A DNA stretch of 64,000 nucleotides from an uncultured Opitutia bacterium (lineage in GTDB: Bacteria; Verrucomicrobiota; Verrucomicrobiia; Opitutales; Opitutaceae), in the NCBI GenBank assembly GCA_903873805.1, contig CAIQQB010000032.1:1-64000 (forward strand), given 5' to 3'. The notes under the pieces were generated by a model. That model was not told where the DNA came from and ran no database searches. It saw nothing but the letters and a program-made list of their open reading frames with translations. Both the position numbers and the translations under genes were made by a program. Below, piece by piece: positions 17,372-25,346 of this stretch; the stretch's first letter is position 1; every line of letters begins with the position of its first letter.

Positions 17372-18205
17372 ATGCAATCCATCGGTGAACGCCTCGAAGA
17401 GGCCCGCAAACGCAAAGGCACCTCCCTCCGCGAGGCCGCGGAGGCCACCAAGATTCGCGGCGACTACCTGCAGCAATTTGAGACCAACAAGTTCAACATC
17501 GGGCTGAGCGAGATTTACACCAAGAGCTTCCTGCGCAGCTACGCGAGCTACCTCAAGCTGCCCGCCGATAAAATCCTCAGCGATTACAAGGCGCTCAGCC
17601 CGAATGATCATCGCGCCCGCCCGATCAACCGCGAGGTGTACGGCCGCATGGATCTTTCCGTCGCTTCCGCCGACAAAGCCGGGGCGGAACCGCCCTCCAA
17701 GTCCGAGCCCGAGCCGGGTCCGTCCCCGAGCCAGGCCCCGCGCAAAGCGGCAACTTACATGCCGCATGCCTCGACCAGCCCGTCGATGGACAAGGCGATC
17801 CTCCTCAAGTTTGGCGGCCTGATCGCCGGTGTCGTCATCGTGATCACCCTGCTCGTCTGGGCGGTCGGAGCCCTGGGCAGCCGCAAACCTGCGGCCAACT
17901 CGTCGGCCGCGCTGTCCGACCAGACGGCGCTCCCGCCGCCGGCCAACGTTCCAATGCTCCGGGTCGTGGCCTCCGGCCCCGTCAAGGTCACCCTCCAGCA
18001 GAAGGCGGACAAAACAATCCTGTTCAGCGGCAGCCTCAATACCGGCGAGTCCCGCAGCGTACCTCGTCTCGGCAACATCACCGTCACCGCCGACGCTCCC
18101 CAGTACATCAAGTTCGATATTGGTGGAAATCTCTGGCCCATGCCCGCCGGCCAGAACGTCGCCGAAATTGTGGCTCCCGTCGCGCCAGCTCCGGCGACAC
18201 CCTGA
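17372..18205 (+). CDS. rodZ: RodZ-like cytoskeletal HTH membrane protein
   Basis: RodZ links the MreB cytoskeleton to the membrane. This 277-residue protein has the family layout: N-terminal HTH_25 helix-turn-helix (IGERLEEARKRKGTSLREAA ... YLQQFETNKF, residues 3-70), a disordered Ser/Pro linker, one membrane span (about 150-172, GGLIAGVVIVITLLVWAVGA), and a periplasmic C-terminal beta domain (VASGPVKVTLQQKADKTILF, RLGNITVTADAPQYIKFDIG) like the DUF4115 region. It follows ftsK by about 110 bp with a possible terminator between, so it may have its own promoter. E. coli RodZ is slightly longer (337). Its exact role in this species is inferred. Confidence 0.75.
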   Translation: MQSIGERLEEARKRKGTSLREAAEATKIRGDYLQQFETNKFNIGLSEIYTKSFLRSYASYLKLPADKILSDYKALSPNDHRARPINREVYGRMDLSVASADKAGAEPPSKSEPEPGPSPSQAPRKAATYMPHASTSPSMDKAILLKFGGLIAGVVIVITLLVWAVGALGSRKPAANSSAALSDQTALPPPANVPMLRVVASGPVKVTLQQKADKTILFSGSLNTGESRSVPRLGNITVTADAPQYIKFDIGGNLWPMPAGQNVAEIVAPVAPAPATP

Positions 18206-18231
18206 GGTCAGGTTTGGCTTCCGCCCCATCG

Positions 18232-18355
18232 GGCTCGACCGCGCGTCGAGCGTGAGCAAACATCCCCGGGACATTTCAACCATTGTAGCCGGGGTCGCTG
18301 ACCCCGGTGCCTGAAATCGCCGATTTCGATCCCCGGGATCGGCGACCCCGGCTAC
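18232..18355. repeat. REP cluster: GGCTCGAC hairpin plus CCGGGGTC inverted pair
   Basis: At 18232-18252 is a GGCTCGAC...GTCGAGC hairpin without an obvious GTAG. GTAG at 18285-18288 starts a perfect CCGGGGTC/GACCCCGG hairpin (loop GCT). A mirror-image copy (18333-18351) ends in CTAC (18352-18355). This makes a textbook head-to-head REP pair in the 407-bp gap 18206-18612. Confidence 0.8.
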
Positions 18356-18362
18356 AACCAAG

Positions 18363-18568
18363 CCGAAGCTAGCTTCGGCGAATGAACCCATAGCAGATTC
18401 AAAGGAGGTGGAGCGCGTTGACCCCAACGCGCTGGCTGGAGATGTGAGCCGAGCGCGCGCGACCGGTGTAAACGTCGCTCCCGGATGCCCGCACTACTCT
18501 TCGGAGCTCGCGTCTTGAATCGCACAGCTATCGCCCGACGCAAACCAGCGCGTTGGGGTCAACGCGCT
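18363..18568. repeat. palindromes including inverted AGCGCGTTG pair
   Basis: A perfect 16-bp palindrome CCGAAGCTAGCTTCGG spans 18363-18378. A hairpin with stem AGCGCGTTG/CAACGCGCT (18412-18433, loop ACCC) preceded by GGTGG recurs inverted at 18547-18568, followed by CCACC. The two copies are about 113 bp apart; no gene is seen between them. Confidence 0.75.
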
Positions 18569-18612
18569 CCACCATTGGAAAACCTCCGTTGCGGGCTCGC
18601 GCCCCACCCTGC

Positions 18613-19179
18613 TCAGCGCAGCGCCACCGGCGGCCCCAGCACTTCGCGCAGCGCAATCGCGCGCCGCAAGTCCCGCCCGCTCCGCAGGTCCTTCCGCAAG
18701 GCAGAAGTGCCCGTCGCTGGCTTGGTTGACTCTGTCCATGAGAGCTCCGCGGTCCTGGCTTCCGCGATCGTTTGCTCGGTGCGCTTCAGTTCTGCCTGAA
18801 CCACCAGCTCCTCAGCCGCCTCGGCCTGATGCCGCTTCTCCGGTGCGGTCAGCACCGGCTGCGGTGGGGCAGCCTCTTCCGGCACGGTCGGAGCCTCAGG
18901 CTGATATTCTGTCTCCGTCATCATGGCCGGAGCGGGCGTGGACGGGGGCAAGCCGGTCTGGGCCGCGCTGCGGCGCTCCTCGATTTTCCGGCGGATCTCC
19001 TCCCGGATCCGCCGCATGCGTTCGTCGTAGTCCATGGTCCCCTCGGGACGGGCGGGCGAGCCGGATTCGTTCGGACGCCGGGATCCGGCGGCCGGCGATT
19101 GGTCCCCGTTCGTCTCCTTGCCCTTCTTCACCAGACTGCTGATGACGGCGATGATGACAAAGAGGATGAAGCCATTCAT
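18613..19179 (-). CDS. small membrane-anchored coiled-coil protein, unknown
   Basis: This 188-residue protein begins MNGFILFVIIAVISSLVKKGKE, a single N-terminal membrane anchor. A charged, predicted coiled-coil segment follows (DYDERMRRIREEIRRKIEERR, about 50-70), then a Pro/Ala/Glu-rich low-complexity tail. I recognise no family. It lies 42 bp downstream of floA on the same strand, so it is probably the third gene of the nfeD-floA operon and may associate with flotillin microdomains. That role rests only on position. Confidence 0.65.
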   Translation of the reverse strand: MNGFILFVIIAVISSLVKKGKETNGDQSPAAGSRRPNESGSPARPEGTMDYDERMRRIREEIRRKIEERRSAAQTGLPPSTPAPAMMTETEYQPEAPTVPEEAAPPQPVLTAPEKRHQAEAAEELVVQAELKRTEQTIAEARTAELSWTESTKPATGTSALRKDLRSGRDLRRAIALREVLGPPVALR

Positions 19180-19221
19180 GGCGAACGGGGCGGAGGGAAA
19201 TCGACGGGGCCGGCCGGCAGT

Positions 19222-20223
19222 TTACTTCTTGTCGTCGGGCTGCGCGATGGCCTTGCGCATGCCGGTATCGGCCTGGATGTTTTCCATCTTGTAATAGTCC
19301 ATCACGCCAAGCCGGCCGGAGCGGAAGGCCTCGGCCATGGCGAGGGGCACCTGGGCCTGCGCTTCGACGACCTTCGCCTGCATCTCCTGCACGCGGGCCT
19401 TCATCTCCTGCTCGACGGCCACGGCGGCGGCGCGGCGGATTTCCGCCTGCGCCTGGGCGATGCTCTTGTTCGCCTCGGCCTGCGCCTCCTGCAGCTTGGC
19501 GCCGACGTTCTCGCCGACGTCCACGTCGGCGATGTCGATCGAGAGGATCTCAAACGCCGTGCCGACGTCGAGGCCGCGGGCGAGCACCGTCTTGGAAATG
19601 CTGTCGGGCGACTCGAGCACGATCTTGTAGCTCTCGGACGAACCGATGGTGGAGACGATGCCCTCGCCGACGCGGGCGATGATGGTCTCCTCCTTGGCGC
19701 CGCCAACGAACCGCTCGAGGTGGGTGCGAACGGTGACGCGGGCCTTGACCTTGACCTGGATGCCGTCCTTGGCGACGCCGTCGATGGTGGTGCGGCCGCT
19801 GGCGGGATTGGGGCAGTCGATGACCTTGGGATCGACGGAAGTGCGGACGGCCTCGACGACGGATTTACCGGAGCCCTTGGTCGCGAGGTCGATGGCGCAG
19901 GCCTGTTTCCAATCCAGCGCGAGGCTGGCCTTCTGGGCGGCGATGAGCGCCTGCACGGTGGGGACGACGTTGCCGCCGGCCAGGTAGTGGGACTCGATGT
20001 CGTCGATCGGAATCGGGATGCCGGCTTTGCGGGCGGTGATGCGGGCGTCCACGATCAGGCTGTAAGGCACCTGCCGGATCTTCATCCCGACCAGGTTGGA
20101 AATTCCGACCGGCGCGCCCGCGCTCAGGGCGCGCAGCCACACCCAGAAGAAGGACAGGAACACCAGGGCCGGGACAATGATGACAACGGCGACGATCAGG
20201 TAAACGATTTGGGTGGAGGTCAT
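19222..20223 (-). CDS. floA: flotillin-like membrane scaffold FloA
   Basis: FloA organises membrane microdomains that affect lipid order, secretion and signalling. The 333-residue protein is near the usual length. It has an N-terminal hydrophobic hairpin ([25 protein letters not shown]), then an SPFH-like body ([39 protein letters not shown]), then a long Ala/Glu/Gln coiled coil ([20 protein letters not shown]) used for oligomerisation. The family ending [21 protein letters not shown] is present. Its ATG overlaps the stop of the upstream nfeD-like gene (ATGA), so the two are translationally coupled, as in many bacteria. Confidence 0.9.
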   Translation of the reverse strand: MTSTQIVYLIVAVVIIVPALVFLSFFWVWLRALSAGAPVGISNLVGMKIRQVPYSLIVDARITARKAGIPIPIDDIESHYLAGGNVVPTVQALIAAQKASLALDWKQACAIDLATKGSGKSVVEAVRTSVDPKVIDCPNPASGRTTIDGVAKDGIQVKVKARVTVRTHLERFVGGAKEETIIARVGEGIVSTIGSSESYKIVLESPDSISKTVLARGLDVGTAFEILSIDIADVDVGENVGAKLQEAQAEANKSIAQAQAEIRRAAAVAVEQEMKARVQEMQAKVVEAQAQVPLAMAEAFRSGRLGVMDYYKMENIQADTGMRKAIAQPDDKK

Positions 20224-20687
20224 GGGAGTTTGGTGACGGTGAGGGAAAAGTTTTCCGCGCCCACGACCCGGAGCCGGGCGCCCTTTTCGGCCTGGCCGTC
20301 AAGGGAACGCGCCTCGTAGCGCTTGCCCTCGATTTCGACCTGGCCGGTGGGTTTGAGGGGAGTGAGGGCGACAGCCTCCTTGCCGGTGAGCGCGGCGGAG
20401 GAGGTGGCGGACAGGCTCGCCCCGTGTTCGGGCGTGTGCAGGAAAAGCTTTTTGCCCAGTTTCGTTTTGGGCAGGAGTCCGTATTCAATGTACATCGCCA
20501 CGACGAGCAGCACCGCGCCGGCGGCGAAGGCCAGCAGACCGCCCCAGATGCCAAACTGGTCAAAGGCCTGCTGCGTCGCCCCGAGAAAGGCCAGCACCCC
20601 AAGGATCGCCAAAATGGGCCCCGGCGTAAAGAGGTCGAACACGAGCAGCACGATACCAAGCACAAAGAGGAGGAGGATGGGTGTCAT
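20220..20687 (-). CDS. NfeD-like membrane protein
   Basis: NfeD proteins are encoded beside flotillins and are thought to assist them. This short form (155 residues) has four hydrophobic segments ([59 protein letters not shown]). A C-terminal OB-fold follows ([37 protein letters not shown]). The Ser-protease domain of long NfeD proteins is absent. An upstream ATG adds ten residues without conservation; MTPILLL was preferred. It is first in an operon with floA (4-bp overlap) and the coiled-coil gene. It diverges from the epimerase-like gene at 20834. Confidence 0.85.
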   Translation of the reverse strand: MTPILLLFVLGIVLLVFDLFTPGPILAILGVLAFLGATQQAFDQFGIWGGLLAFAAGAVLLVVAMYIEYGLLPKTKLGKKLFLHTPEHGASLSATSSAALTGKEAVALTPLKPTGQVEIEGKRYEARSLDGQAEKGARLRVVGAENFSLTVTKLP

Positions 20688-20833
20688 GGCGGGGTGGGAA
20701 CATGGGCAGGCTCGCACCTTCGCGCCACTGTCACAAGCACGAACGAGTTGGAATCCGGCGCGCCGTTTCCACCCGGTCGCGATTTAAGGCGAAAAAAATT
20801 TGCGCCCGCCGCGACGCGCCCCTTACTCGGCCC

Positions 20834-21754
20834 ATGGAAAAAATTCCCTATCTCGGGCGGACGCTCCTCCGCTGGCGGGTGGGCAGCTCGACCTTCCTCG
20901 CCCTGCCGGAGGCGGGGGCCCGCCTGATGAACTGGCACGTCGCGCTCGGCGACGGGTCGGTGCGCGACGTGCTGTACTGGCCCGAGCTGACCACGCTCGA
21001 CGACTTCGCCAAGGTCCGCGGCGGCAATCCCATCCTGTTTCCCTTCAATGGGCGCAGCTTCGACCGGGGCGACATCTTTTTCTGGCGCGACCCGGCGGGG
21101 GTGCGCCGGCCCATGCCGATCCACGGCATCGCGCGCCAGTCGGAGTTCAAGCTGGTCCAGGCCGATCCGCACGGCTTCACCGCCCAGCTGATCCCCGGCG
21201 AGGAGGCGCGCGCCGCCTACCCCTTCAAATGTGAGTTCACCGTCGTCTACCGGTTTGCGCCGCTCGGGCTCGTCTGCGAGCTGATCCTGCGCAACCTCGA
21301 CGCCCAGCCGATCCCGTGGAGCGCCGGCCACCATTTCTATTTCACGGTGCCGTGGGCGGAGGGCCAGACACGGGGCGACTGCACCATCCGCATCCCGGCC
21401 GGACAGCGCCTCCGGCAGGACGCCGCCGGGCAGCTCGTCCCCGGCCCGGTGCTGGCGGTGGAGGAAAACCTGACCAATCGGGACCTGATTGACACCTTTC
21501 ACACCGCACTGCGGGGCAACGCGGCGGTCTTCGGCGAAAAGGGCCGCCCGGGCGATGTGGCGGTGCGACTCGGCACCGAGCCCGTGCCGCCGCCCGACGC
21601 CACGTTTGTCACCTGGACAGCGGCCGACGACTCACCCTTCTACTGCATTGAGCCCTGGATGGGGCCGGCCAACGCCGTGGAGCACCACCGCGGCCTGCAG
21701 TGGGTCCAGCCGGGCAAGACCGGCAAGTTCGTAGTGAGCCTCGCGCTCGGCTGA
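20834..21754 (+). CDS. aldose 1-epimerase (GalM-like) family protein
   Basis: This family interconverts the alpha and beta anomers of free or phosphorylated aldoses. The 306-residue protein shows the galactose-mutarotase pattern: GNPILFPFNGRSFDRGDIF, PMPIHGIARQSEFKL (first conserved His and Arg), AGHHFYFTVPW (second His, in the place of the family HPYF motif), and the late acidic motif FYCIEPWMGPANAVEH. The start at ATG 20834 gives MEKIPYLGRTLLRWRVG; an upstream extension lacks similarity. It could belong to the glucose-6-phosphate epimerase or LacX-type branch. The specific sugar cannot be told from sequence. Confidence 0.8.
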   Translation: MEKIPYLGRTLLRWRVGSSTFLALPEAGARLMNWHVALGDGSVRDVLYWPELTTLDDFAKVRGGNPILFPFNGRSFDRGDIFFWRDPAGVRRPMPIHGIARQSEFKLVQADPHGFTAQLIPGEEARAAYPFKCEFTVVYRFAPLGLVCELILRNLDAQPIPWSAGHHFYFTVPWAEGQTRGDCTIRIPAGQRLRQDAAGQLVPGPVLAVEENLTNRDLIDTFHTALRGNAAVFGEKGRPGDVAVRLGTEPVPPPDATFVTWTAADDSPFYCIEPWMGPANAVEHHRGLQWVQPGKTGKFVVSLALG

Positions 21755-21811
21755 CCCGCAATCGACCGGCAGCGGTGAACTGAGCTTCCGCAGCTTTTGC
21801 CTGGTTAGATT

Positions 21812-21835
21812 GTAGGCGGGGTGCCCTCACCCCGC
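21812..21835 (+). repeat. REP-like element, GCGGGGTG stem class
   Basis: GTAG (21812-21815) plus stem GCGGGGTG/CACCCCGC with loop CCCT, identical in layout to the elements at 480 and 2842. It lies between the epimerase-like gene and tatA. The bases after it (to about 21880) include a decayed version of the partner hairpin seen at 2876. Confidence 0.8.
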
Positions 21836-21950
21836 GAGGACGGACGCGAGCAGAAGGCATCACGCCCACAGATCCCATCGCGGCGGGCCAGCGTGCGCTT
21901 GCGTTTGCGGTCAACCCGCGCAATTTCCCGGATTCCTCTCCGTGCCCACC

Positions 21951-22325
21951 ATGACTTCACTCCCTCCTGTGCTGGCCTTCTTCGATGTCGGCGGCGGTGA
22001 AATGCTGATCGTCTTCTTCCTCGTGCTGATGCTGTTCGGCGGGGAGAAGCTGCCGGAGTTCGCCCGCGGGCTGGGCAAGTCCATCCGCGAGTTCAAGAAG
22101 GCGAGCGCCGGGGTCGAGGAGGAATTTCGCCGGGCCATGGCCGAGCCGCCGGTGCCGCGCAACGAGATGAAACGCCCGCTCCCGCCGCCGGCCCCGCTGG
22201 CCCTGGCCGAGCCCGCGACGACCGAGAGCCCGGACGAAACCGGTCCGCACCCCGCACCCGAGGCGCCGCATCCGTCCGCGCCCCCGCCGGCGCATGAACC
22301 CCTCCCCCCGCCATCGGATGTCTGA
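21951..22325 (+). CDS. tatA: twin-arginine translocase subunit TatA/E
   Basis: TatA polymerises to form the pore that carries folded proteins across the inner membrane. The 124-residue protein has a short hydrophobic span (MLIVFFLVLMLFGGEKLPEF) followed by the hallmark FG-x-x-KLPE hinge and an amphipathic helix (ARGLGKSIREFKKASAG). A Pro/Ala-rich acidic tail of about 60 residues follows. An in-frame GTG nine bases upstream (21942) is an alternative start. TatB and TatC are not in the window. The longer tail could fit TatB, but the hinge and helix are TatA-like. Confidence 0.88.
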   Translation: MTSLPPVLAFFDVGGGEMLIVFFLVLMLFGGEKLPEFARGLGKSIREFKKASAGVEEEFRRAMAEPPVPRNEMKRPLPPPAPLALAEPATTESPDETGPHPAPEAPHPSAPPPAHEPLPPPSDV

Positions 22326-22358
22326 GGTCCGCCGTCGGTCCGATTCGCAGGTCCGCGC

Positions 22359-23636
22359 ATGAGTTCCCCGCGCCGGCATGTTTCCGCCCCGCCGCTCAAC
22401 GAGCGCCGGCTGCTGCTCACCCTCGCGGTGGTGCAGTTCACGCACATCCTTGATTTCATGATCATGATGCCGCTGGGCCCGCAGTTCATGCGGGTGTTCG
22501 GCATCAATCCGCACCAGTTCAGCCTGTTGGTCTCCTCCTATGCGTTCAGCGCCGGGATCAGTGGGCTGGCCGCCAGTTTTTTCCTCGACCGGTTCGACCG
22601 CAAACACGCGCTGCTCACCCTGTATTCCGGCTTTGCCCTCGGCACCCTGGCCTGTGCCGTCGCCCCCAGTTACGGTGCGCTGCTGGCGGCCCGCATCCTG
22701 ACCGGGGCCTTTAGCGGCGTGGGGGGCTCGGTCGTGTTCGCCATCGTGGGCGACGCGGTGCCGGCGGCCCGGCGCGGCCGCGCGATGGGTTTGGTGATGT
22801 CGGCCTTTTCCGCCGCCCAGGTGCTGGGTCTGCCGCTCGGCCTGTCGGCGGCGCAGCATTTCAGCTGGCATGCCCCGTTCTTGATCATCGTGGTATGCGC
22901 CCTGATGGTCCTGCTGGTCGCCGGGCGCATCCTGCCCTCGCTGCGGCTCCACCACCACCACGGGGTCCCGGTCTCGCCCGTCCGACAGATCCGGCACATC
23001 CTCGGGGCCCGCAACCACCTTGTGGCCTTCGCCCTCTCCGGCCTGCTCACCCTCGCCAGCTCGCTCGTCATCCCCTTCCTCAGTCCGGCGATGGTGTTCA
23101 ACGTCCACATGACCGAGGACCATCTGGACCTGATCTACCTGTGCGGCGGCTTTGCGACAATTTTCAGCATGAATTACATCGGGCACTGGGCCGACCGGCA
23201 CGGGAAGTTCCGCGCCTTTGCGATCATGGCGCTGGTCTCGATCCTGCCGGTCCTCGTGGTGACCCACCTCGGGCCCGTGCCGCTCTGGGAGGCGCTGGCG
23301 GTCAGCACCATCTTCATCGTCACGATGTCGGGCCGCTTTGTGCCGGCCAGCGCGATGATCACCGGCGCGGTCGTGGCACGGTACCGCGGCGGCTTCTCCA
23401 GCATCAGCGCGGCATCCCAGCAGATCTGCCAGGGCCTCGGCACCTATGCCGCCGGCCTGCTCGTCTACCAGCCGGTGGAACAGGGCCGGCTGGAGGGCTA
23501 CGCCAATGTTGGCTACCTGTCGGTCGGCATCGTGCTGATCTCCCTGGTGCTGGCCCGCCGGCTGCAGCCGGCGGACGAAGCCCCGGCGGCCGGAACGGCC
23601 CCGGGGGAATTCGTCACCCTGGAACCGGTCGGCTGA
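22359..23636 (+). CDS. MFS transporter, DHA1-type
   Basis: A 425-residue proton-coupled secondary transporter with about 12 hydrophobic spans. The first span reads LAVVQFTHILDFMIMMPLGP, a pattern common in DHA1 drug/arabinose-efflux permeases. The MFS signature between spans 2 and 3 appears as FFLDRFDRKHALL. The span-4 to span-5 region (ILTGAFSGVGGSVVFAIVGD) and the central cytoplasmic loop with LHHHHGVPVSPVRQ are visible. It starts 33 bp after tatA and may share its transcript. The substrate is unknown. Confidence 0.85.
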   Translation: MSSPRRHVSAPPLNERRLLLTLAVVQFTHILDFMIMMPLGPQFMRVFGINPHQFSLLVSSYAFSAGISGLAASFFLDRFDRKHALLTLYSGFALGTLACAVAPSYGALLAARILTGAFSGVGGSVVFAIVGDAVPAARRGRAMGLVMSAFSAAQVLGLPLGLSAAQHFSWHAPFLIIVVCALMVLLVAGRILPSLRLHHHHGVPVSPVRQIRHILGARNHLVAFALSGLLTLASSLVIPFLSPAMVFNVHMTEDHLDLIYLCGGFATIFSMNYIGHWADRHGKFRAFAIMALVSILPVLVVTHLGPVPLWEALAVSTIFIVTMSGRFVPASAMITGAVVARYRGGFSSISAASQQICQGLGTYAAGLLVYQPVEQGRLEGYANVGYLSVGIVLISLVLARRLQPADEAPAAGTAPGEFVTLEPVG

Positions 23637-23680
23637 GCGGTTTCATAATAACTTTGGCCGCTCGATTGTTGCGTGGGGAG

Positions 23681-23730
23681 GGCGAACCGTCCTCGGTGAG
23701 CCGCGGCTCGGCGGGGACGCCTCGCCCTAC
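23681..23730 (-). repeat. REP-like double hairpin, GGCGAGGCG class
   Basis: On the minus strand GTAG is followed by an imperfect hairpin opening GGCGAGGCG and closing CGCCGAGCC, then a second related hairpin (GGCTCACCGAGGACGGTTCGCC). It lies just after the MFS gene stop. Confidence 0.65.
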
Positions 23731-23772
23731 CATTTCGGCCACAGCTGTATTTAACCTGGAAAACGCAGTCGT

Positions 23773-23908
23773 AACCACGGAAATCACGGATGCACACGGA
23801 TGATCAATCCATGGCAGATTTTTGGCCTTCACCCCGCAGGTGAACAGATTTTGCGCAATCGATATTTCTCAATGCTCGGGATCCGTGTTCTCTGTGAAAT
23901 CCGTGGTT
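23773..23908. repeat. CCACGGA/TCCGTGG long inverted repeat
   Basis: The left arm (23773-23801) reads AACCACGGAAATCACGGATG and continues CACACGGAT. The right arm (23880-23908) is its near complement, ending TCCGTGGTT. A spacer of about 78 bp separates them. It fills much of the 339-bp gap 23637-23975 together with the REP element at 23681; no gene is apparent there. Confidence 0.75.
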
Positions 23909-23975
23909 GGATTGAACTGCCGAATGTAGGTTTAACTTGCTCGAATGGGCGGCGGCCCGGCGGAGTGCGCGGGGC

Positions 23976-25340
23976 TCAGTTGCCCGGCGCGTAAGCGTCG
24001 GGGTTGCCGATGGATTCGCGCAGGGTGGCGAGGGCGACGTTGAAGCTGTAGTTGGCCTGCAGTTGGTTGTTGCGCGCCTGGGTGAGCGCGACCTGGGCCG
24101 AGAGGACGTCGAGTTGGGTGGCGGTGCCGGCGGTGTAGCGGGCGTTGGCCAGGCGGAGGGCCTCCTCGCCCTCGGCCACGACCTTCTGGGCGGCCTCGGC
24201 GAGTTCGCCCGCCTCCTGGAGTGACGAAACCGCGCGGCGGACCTCGACCTCGATGGCGAGAGCCTGTTGCAGGGTGTTGAGCCGGGCCTGGGCGAGCTGC
24301 GAGCGGGCCTGGGCGACGCGGCCAGCGGTGGCGCGGCCGTCAAAAATGGCCCAGCTCGACTGCACGCCGACCAGCCAGCCGTCCAGCGACTGGCCGAAGC
24401 TGGAGAACGGTCCGGACTTGACGACCTCATAACCGGCAAGCAAGGCGACGTTCGGCCGGTAGCCGGCCTGCTGCACGCGAACGTTGGCATCCCCGGCCTC
24501 CTCGACCTTTCGGAGGCGCTGCAGCTCGGGCCGCTCGGTGCGGGCGGTGTCGAGGGACTTTTGCAGATCATAGGTCACCGGGGCGTAGACGAGGGTGCCG
24601 TCAAACGCCGGGACCTTGCGCAGGTCCTCCGGCGTGGTGTTGCTGTAGCCGAGGGACTGGCGCAGCTCGTCGATCGCCAGCCGATAGTTGTTGCGGGCGG
24701 TGATGAGCGGGGGCTGGGCGTTGGCCAGCTCGACATCCGCCCGGAGGACCTCGAAGTTGGACACCGTGCCGGCGTCGAAGCGGTTCTTGGCGTCCTTCAG
24801 CTGCTGCTGGAGGAGCTCGACACTCTCCTCCTGCACCTTGATTTGCTCACGGGCGAAGAGGACCGCGTAGAACTTGGTGCGCACGTCGAGCAGGGCGGTG
24901 TTGATGGTGGCCTTGAGGTCGAGCAGGGCAGAGGCGCGCACCAGCCGCTGGGCGTCGAGGGCGGCCGAGATGCCGCCGCCGGCGTAGAGCGTCTGGCGGA
25001 CCTGGAGGGCAATACCCCAGCTCTGGACGCTGGCGGCCGGAGAACCGGGCTGCACCAAAGTGTCCTGGGTGTCGGAGTAGTTGCCCGTCAGCGCAAGGGT
25101 CGGCAGGGCCTGGGCCGTCACGGTGATGATGAGCCCCTCCTGCTCGCGGATGCGCTCCTGGGCCTGGAGGATGGAGAAGTTGTGCTCCAGCGCATAGCCG
25201 ACCGCGGTCTTGAGATCGAGCGTGTCGGGGATGGGCGGCGTCGGCGCCGGGGGCACGGCGGCCAGGACGGCGGAGGCGCCGGCGGCAAGGCCGAGGGCCA
25301 GCAGGGCAAGGGTACGGAACGGAACGGAGTGGCGGTTCAT
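23976..25340 (-). CDS. TolC-family outer-membrane efflux channel
   Basis: The outer-membrane exit duct of a tripartite RND pump. It has 454 residues with a signal peptide (RTLALLALGLAAGASAVLAA) and the two OEP repeats typical of TolC proteins: TLDLKTAVGYALEHNFSILQ near residue 40, and repeated helical hairpins such as LLQQQLKDAKNRFDAGTVSN and LRLANARYTAGTATQLDVLS, each with the R/A-F/Y-x-A-G-T turn. It is last in the marR-MFP-RND-OMF operon and starts 6 bp after the RND gene stop. Confidence 0.9.
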   Translation of the reverse strand: MNRHSVPFRTLALLALGLAAGASAVLAAVPPAPTPPIPDTLDLKTAVGYALEHNFSILQAQERIREQEGLIITVTAQALPTLALTGNYSDTQDTLVQPGSPAASVQSWGIALQVRQTLYAGGGISAALDAQRLVRASALLDLKATINTALLDVRTKFYAVLFAREQIKVQEESVELLQQQLKDAKNRFDAGTVSNFEVLRADVELANAQPPLITARNNYRLAIDELRQSLGYSNTTPEDLRKVPAFDGTLVYAPVTYDLQKSLDTARTERPELQRLRKVEEAGDANVRVQQAGYRPNVALLAGYEVVKSGPFSSFGQSLDGWLVGVQSSWAIFDGRATAGRVAQARSQLAQARLNTLQQALAIEVEVRRAVSSLQEAGELAEAAQKVVAEGEEALRLANARYTAGTATQLDVLSAQVALTQARNNQLQANYSFNVALATLRESIGNPDAYAPGN

Positions 25341-25346
25341 GGAAAG

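Noticed and set aside
18613-20687. Long-form NfeD with protease domain
   Set aside because: The NfeD-like protein is only 155 residues; no Ser-protease domain or split partner is present nearby.
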